This document shows, piece after piece, positions 16,412 to 18,683 of a stretch of DNA of 18,683 nucleotides (position 1 is the first letter of the stretch; each line of letters begins with the position of its first letter). The DNA is from JBBQNJ01 sp038329845 (GTDB lineage Bacteria > Planctomycetota > Phycisphaerae > Tepidisphaerales > Tepidisphaeraceae): contig JBBQNJ010000088.1 in NCBI GenBank assembly GCA_038329845.1, forward strand, positions 1 to 18,683, written 5' to 3'. The translations under genes were made by a program, and so were the position numbers. Under the pieces are notes generated by a model that searched no databases, was not told the origin of the DNA, and worked only from the letters and a program-made list of their open reading frames with translations.

Positions 16412-17437
16412 ATGACATTCGATCGCCGTATTTTCATCGCCGCCGCAATACTCACCGGCATTTTCCTCGCCGCCTGCGCCCAGCCGCACAGCGCCCGAGC
16501 TGAAGCGCCGCCCGCCACCGCGCCGGCGGCCAGGACACCGCTGACCTTTCCCGACGCCATCGCACTAACCAACCCCCTCATCCGCGTCGAGGTCGCGCCG
16601 TCTGTCGGACGAATCACCCACTTCGGATTCGCCGATGGACAAAACCTCTTCTGGATCAACACCCCCGCCGGCGCGGAAAAAGGCCCGCAACGCAATGGCG
16701 AACTCTATCGCAACATCGGTGGTGACAAACTCTGGCCCGCCATGCAGGACTTGTGGACCCGCATCTACGGCCCCCCCGCCGGCTGGCCGCCCGATGGTGT
16801 CATTGACGGCAAGCCCTGGACCCTGATCGAAAAAACCGACCACAAGGTCATCATGCAAAGCCCGCCGCAGGAAGCCCTCGGCATCATCGTCCAGCGCCAG
16901 ATCACACTCGACCCCGACCAACCCGTCGTCACCATCACCAACACCATCACCCGCCAAAAGCCCAATCTCTTTCCCGTTCATATCTGGACCATCTCGCAGG
17001 CGATTTGGCCGGATTATGTGTTGATGGATGTCGCCGCGGATCGACCCGCGCCCGCCAAACGCATCTATTTTCCCAGGAGTCTCGATGACATCATGCAAGA
17101 CATCGGCGACAACGCGCAGCGCTTGCAGATAGACCCCAATCGCAAGGGTGGCAGCAAGGTCGGAACCCTCGGCCGCTGGCTCGCGGCGGTGAGCGCCGAC
17201 CACATCTGGTATCAAGCCACCCAATTCGACCCCGCCGGGATGTACCTCGACGCCTCCAATGTCCAGGTTTATTTCGATGGCAACTACACCGAACTCGAAC
17301 TCCTCAGCCCCTCCAAACACCTCCTGCCCGGAGAGTCCCTCACCAACACCGTCCTCTGGCGACTAACCCCCCGCGGCGATCTCACGGATGAGCAGATCGT
17401 CGAGCAGGCCCGGCAACTGGCGGCCACGGTAAAGTAG
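16412..17437 (+). CDS. DUF4380 family lipoprotein
   Basis: This 341-aa protein has a lipoprotein signal: positively charged start, hydrophobic core, and the lipobox GIFLAAC with Cys22. It is likely anchored in the outer membrane since Ala23 and Gln24 follow. NPLIRVEVAPSVGRITHFGF then LFWIN (about 54-78) is the opening of the DUF4380 domain, a beta-sandwich related to galactose mutarotase-like proteins. VTITNTITRQKPNLFPVHIW (about 172-191) and LLPGESLTNTVLWRL near the end are typical of that fold. GGAG lies 7 nt before the ATG. DUF4380 genes often neighbour glycan-degrading enzymes in planctomycetes and related bacteria, which suggests sugar binding or mutarotation, but no activity is established. 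The longer upstream frame through repeat copy D is rejected. Confidence 0.8.
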   Translation: MTFDRRIFIAAAILTGIFLAACAQPHSARAEAPPATAPAARTPLTFPDAIALTNPLIRVEVAPSVGRITHFGFADGQNLFWINTPAGAEKGPQRNGELYRNIGGDKLWPAMQDLWTRIYGPPAGWPPDGVIDGKPWTLIEKTDHKVIMQSPPQEALGIIVQRQITLDPDQPVVTITNTITRQKPNLFPVHIWTISQAIWPDYVLMDVAADRPAPAKRIYFPRSLDDIMQDIGDNAQRLQIDPNRKGGSKVGTLGRWLAAVSADHIWYQATQFDPAGMYLDASNVQVYFDGNYTELELLSPSKHLLPGESLTNTVLWRLTPRGDLTDEQIVEQARQLAATVK

Positions 17438-18079
17438 TGAGACGCGCTTTGCAGATTTCACGTTGCGGATTTGCCGGCATCGTCTGAAACTATAGTCCAA
17501 TGTCGTTGCACCCTTATTACGCAAGGAGATTCCCATGCTCGATCCCATCACTCGCCGTGACATGCTTACCCGCGCCCTGCCCGCCGCCGCTTTGGTAGGC
17601 TCGACCCTCGGCGTTTTCAACGCCTTCGGCCAAGACGCTCCGCCGCAGGCCAATCCCGTTAAATCCGACAAAGTAAATCCCGTCCAAGCCGCCGTCATGG
17701 CCGCGTTTGGCGATGGAGAATACAAACTGCCACCCCTGCCGCATGACTACAACGCCCTCGAGCCTCACATCGACGAGCAGACGATGCGCCTCCATCACGA
17801 CAAGCACCATCAGGGCTACGTCAACGGCCTGAACAAAGCCCTCGTGTCCGCCCGCGCGACCAAGGGCGAGATCGACCCCATCACCCTCGAAACCGTCCAA
17901 CGCAACCTCAGTTTCAACGGCGGCGGACATGTCCTGCACACCCTCTTTTGGGCCACCATGGCCCCCAACGCCGGTGGAAAGCCGGTCGGCGCAATCGCCG
18001 ATGTGATTGACAAGCAATACGGCTCATTCGAGCAGTTCAAGGCCTACTTCTCCAAATCCGCCGGCATCGTCAAGGGGAG

Positions 18080-18195
18080 CGGAGATGCGAAGGGGTCGGG
18101 AGATGCGAAGGGGTCGGGAGTCTTCGATTGCGATCCCAGCTCCCGCAGGGGTGAAGACTCCCGACCCCTTCGGCGCGCCGACCCCTTCGGCGCGC
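18080..18195. repeat. Palindromic element copy E (inside the dismutase frame)
   Basis: This copy has two left-arm units (period 18, encoding DAKGSG twice), the core stem-loop and two right-arm units (period 17), the last ending at GGCGCG. The dismutase frame is kept open through it. From 18099 to 18210 it is identical over 112 bp to 18572-18683, including 15 bp of right flank beyond the element. Confidence 0.95.
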
Positions 18196-18347
18196 TCGAG
18201 CAGTTGCCGCAGCGGCGGGAGCAGATTCAGCGGGAGATTGATGCCACCGATCGGCAGATCGATCAGCTTGTCTATCAGCTTTACGGCCTGAGCGACGAGG
18301 AGATTGCCATCGTCGAGGCCGCGACTGCCGCAACGGCGGGGAAGTGA
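18196..18347 (+). pseudogene. C-terminal tail resembling a type IIG restriction-modification enzyme
   Basis: Downstream of copy E the frame reads LEQLPQRREQIQREIDATDR then QIDQLVYQLYGLSDEEIAIV and E, ending AATAATAGK. The I-D-x-T-D-R-x-I-D-x-L-V-Y-x-L-Y-G-L-x-x-E-E-I sequence is the highly typical last helix pair of Eco57I-like and other type IIG methyltransferase-nucleases and related N6-adenine methylases. Nothing else of such a gene is in the window. It is fused in frame to the broken dismutase only through the repeat. Confidence 0.7.
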
Positions 18348-18380
18348 AGTAAATTCCGGTACCGCGCCGTGAAACTCCCG

Positions 18381-18548
18381 CTGGCGCCGCGCCAAAGCGT
18401 GCTTACACCGCGCCAAAGCGTGCTGGCGCCGCGCCAGAGCGTGCTGGCGCCTCGCAACAGAGTACTCGCACTGCGCAACAGAGTGCTCGCGCTGCGCAAC
18501 AGAGTACGCGCGCCGCGTAAAATAGTACGCGCACTGGGCCTCAGTACG
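18381..18548. repeat. Tandem array of eight degenerate 21-bp units
   Basis: Units begin at 18381, 18402, 18423, 18444, 18465, 18486, 18507 and 18528, drifting from CTGGCGCCGCGCCAAAGCGT(G) to CTCGCACTGCGCAACAGAGT(G) and then GC-rich variants. The 21-bp period keeps frame. Read from a GTG at 18369, the plus strand gives heptads such as VLAPRQS, VLAPRNR and VLALRNR, open to the window end; the minus strand gives RGASTLW-type heptads. No known protein is recognised, so I treat it as a repeat rather than a gene. Confidence 0.85.
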
Positions 18549-18570
18549 CGGTCGCGCGCTGGAGCAGTTC

Positions 18571-18669
18571 TGGAGATGCGAAGGGGTCGGGAGTCTTCGA
18601 TTGCGATCCCAGCTCCCGCAGGGGTGAAGACTCCCGACCCCTTCGGCGCGCCGACCCCTTCGGCGCGCT
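18571..18669. repeat. Palindromic element copy F (two right-arm units)
   Basis: The copy has one left arm, the core stem-loop, and two right-arm units (period 17). The right flank CTCGAGCAGTTGCCGC is the same as beside copy E, and the window ends 14 bp later. The left flank GCGCGCTGGAGCAGTT (18554-18569) nearly repeats the right boundary GCGCGCTCGAGCAGTT (18663-18678), 15 of 16 identical. Confidence 0.94.
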
Positions 18670-18683
18670 CGAGCAGTTGCCGC

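Larger units (their letters stand above)
17535..18347 (+). pseudogene. Tat-exported Fe/Mn superoxide dismutase, truncated and fused through a repeat
   Basis: The gene begins with AAGGAG 6 nt before ATG. TRRDML (6-11) and a hydrophobic stretch to FGQ (33) form a twin-arginine signal. YKLPPLPHDYNALEPHID (63-80), MRLHHDKHHQGYVNGLN (84-100) and GGGHVLHTLFW (129-139) are the N-terminal domain of Fe/Mn superoxide dismutase, with metal ligands His87 and His135. At residue 183, just where the family continues G-S-G-W, repeat copy E begins and is translated as DAKGSGDAKGSGVFDCDPSS and on. The C-terminal domain with the other two ligands (D-x-W-E-H) is absent. Residues of about 221-270 instead form the tail of a different protein. 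As it stands the product cannot bind the catalytic metal normally, so it should be dead. Either the gene is broken or the assembly joined two loci here. Confidence 0.88.

Noticed and set aside
17491..17496. TATAGT upstream of the dismutase as a -10 box
   Set aside because: The nearest TTG-type -35 candidates are 14 or 22 bp away, so the promoter cannot be supported from sequence alone.
7043..18683. The palindromic copies as a CRISPR array
   Set aside because: Copies are hundreds to thousands of bases apart with genes between them; there are no regular spacers and no cas genes.
7043..18683. The palindrome as a rho-independent terminator
   Set aside because: No T-run follows the stem on either strand, and copies B, C and E lie in or at the edges of gene fragments rather than after gene ends.
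7043..18683. The palindrome as integron attC sites
   Set aside because: No attC core sites (RYYYAAC type), no integrase and no cassette pattern.

Overview
The window is high-GC DNA with mostly planctomycete-like gene content: a right-handed beta-helix protein resembling GH141, a DUF4380 lipoprotein, a PL22-type lyase, and large secreted multi-domain surface proteins. I would guess a planctomycete, possibly Phycisphaerae. No ribosomal or other taxonomic marker is present, so this is inference. Many genes are fragments, and several are broken exactly at a repeat. The stretch is therefore either a heavily rearranged accessory region or contains assembly joins made through repeats.

Layout. 1-1446: the C-terminal end of a polymorphic toxin (Hint autoprocessing domain plus HNH nuclease), followed one base later by a SUKH (SMI1/KNR4) immunity gene. 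1441-1575: a 119-bp MITE with GTAA ends and an 8-bp target duplication, IS66-like, landed on the immunity gene stop codon. 1606-3493: an internal fragment of a secreted beta-sandwich protein (LamG-like, Fn3, PKD, Ig/cadherin-like), cut at both ends. 3473-3862: two small minus-strand gene remnants of unknown identity. 3984-6870: a two-gene operon, a GH39 glycosidase and a GH144-like glucoamylase-domain protein, overlapping by 8 nt. 6871-8040: a graveyard with palindromic repeat copy A, other short repeats and an IS3 transposase tail. 8171-9394: a PL22 oligogalacturonate lyase. 9413-10900: a minus-strand gene tail, repeat copy B, a 5'-truncated IS110 transposase and a LacI-type regulator tail. 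10926-12878: a secreted two-module pectate-lyase-superfamily protein. 12938-13415: a repeat, an unknown gene fragment and repeat copy C. 13506-16229: a secreted GH141-like beta-helix protein with a CBM9-like C-terminus. 16233-16352: repeat copy D. 16412-17437: a DUF4380 lipoprotein. 17535-18347: a Tat-exported Fe/Mn superoxide dismutase cut by repeat copy E and continued in frame by the tail of a type IIG-like methyltransferase. 18381-18548: a 21-bp tandem array. 18571-18669: repeat copy F, which runs to the window end.

How the genes fit together. The intact genes (GH39, GH144-like, PL22, pectate-lyase-like, GH141-like, DUF4380 lipoprotein) form a plant or algal polysaccharide degradation region with a pectin/hemicellulose flavour. 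The LacI-type remnant may be what is left of its regulator.

The most striking signal is a family of six copies of an approximately 82-bp palindromic element. It has a perfect 20-bp stem and a 27-nt loop, and it is open in five of six reading frames. Copies vary by duplication of their arms or by nesting, and they lie at gene breaks. In the dismutase gene the element is read through as protein sequence, much like the Rickettsia palindromic elements. Copies E and F share an identical 112-bp stretch that includes their right flank, so the dismutase junction must be tested for misassembly before it is interpreted biologically.
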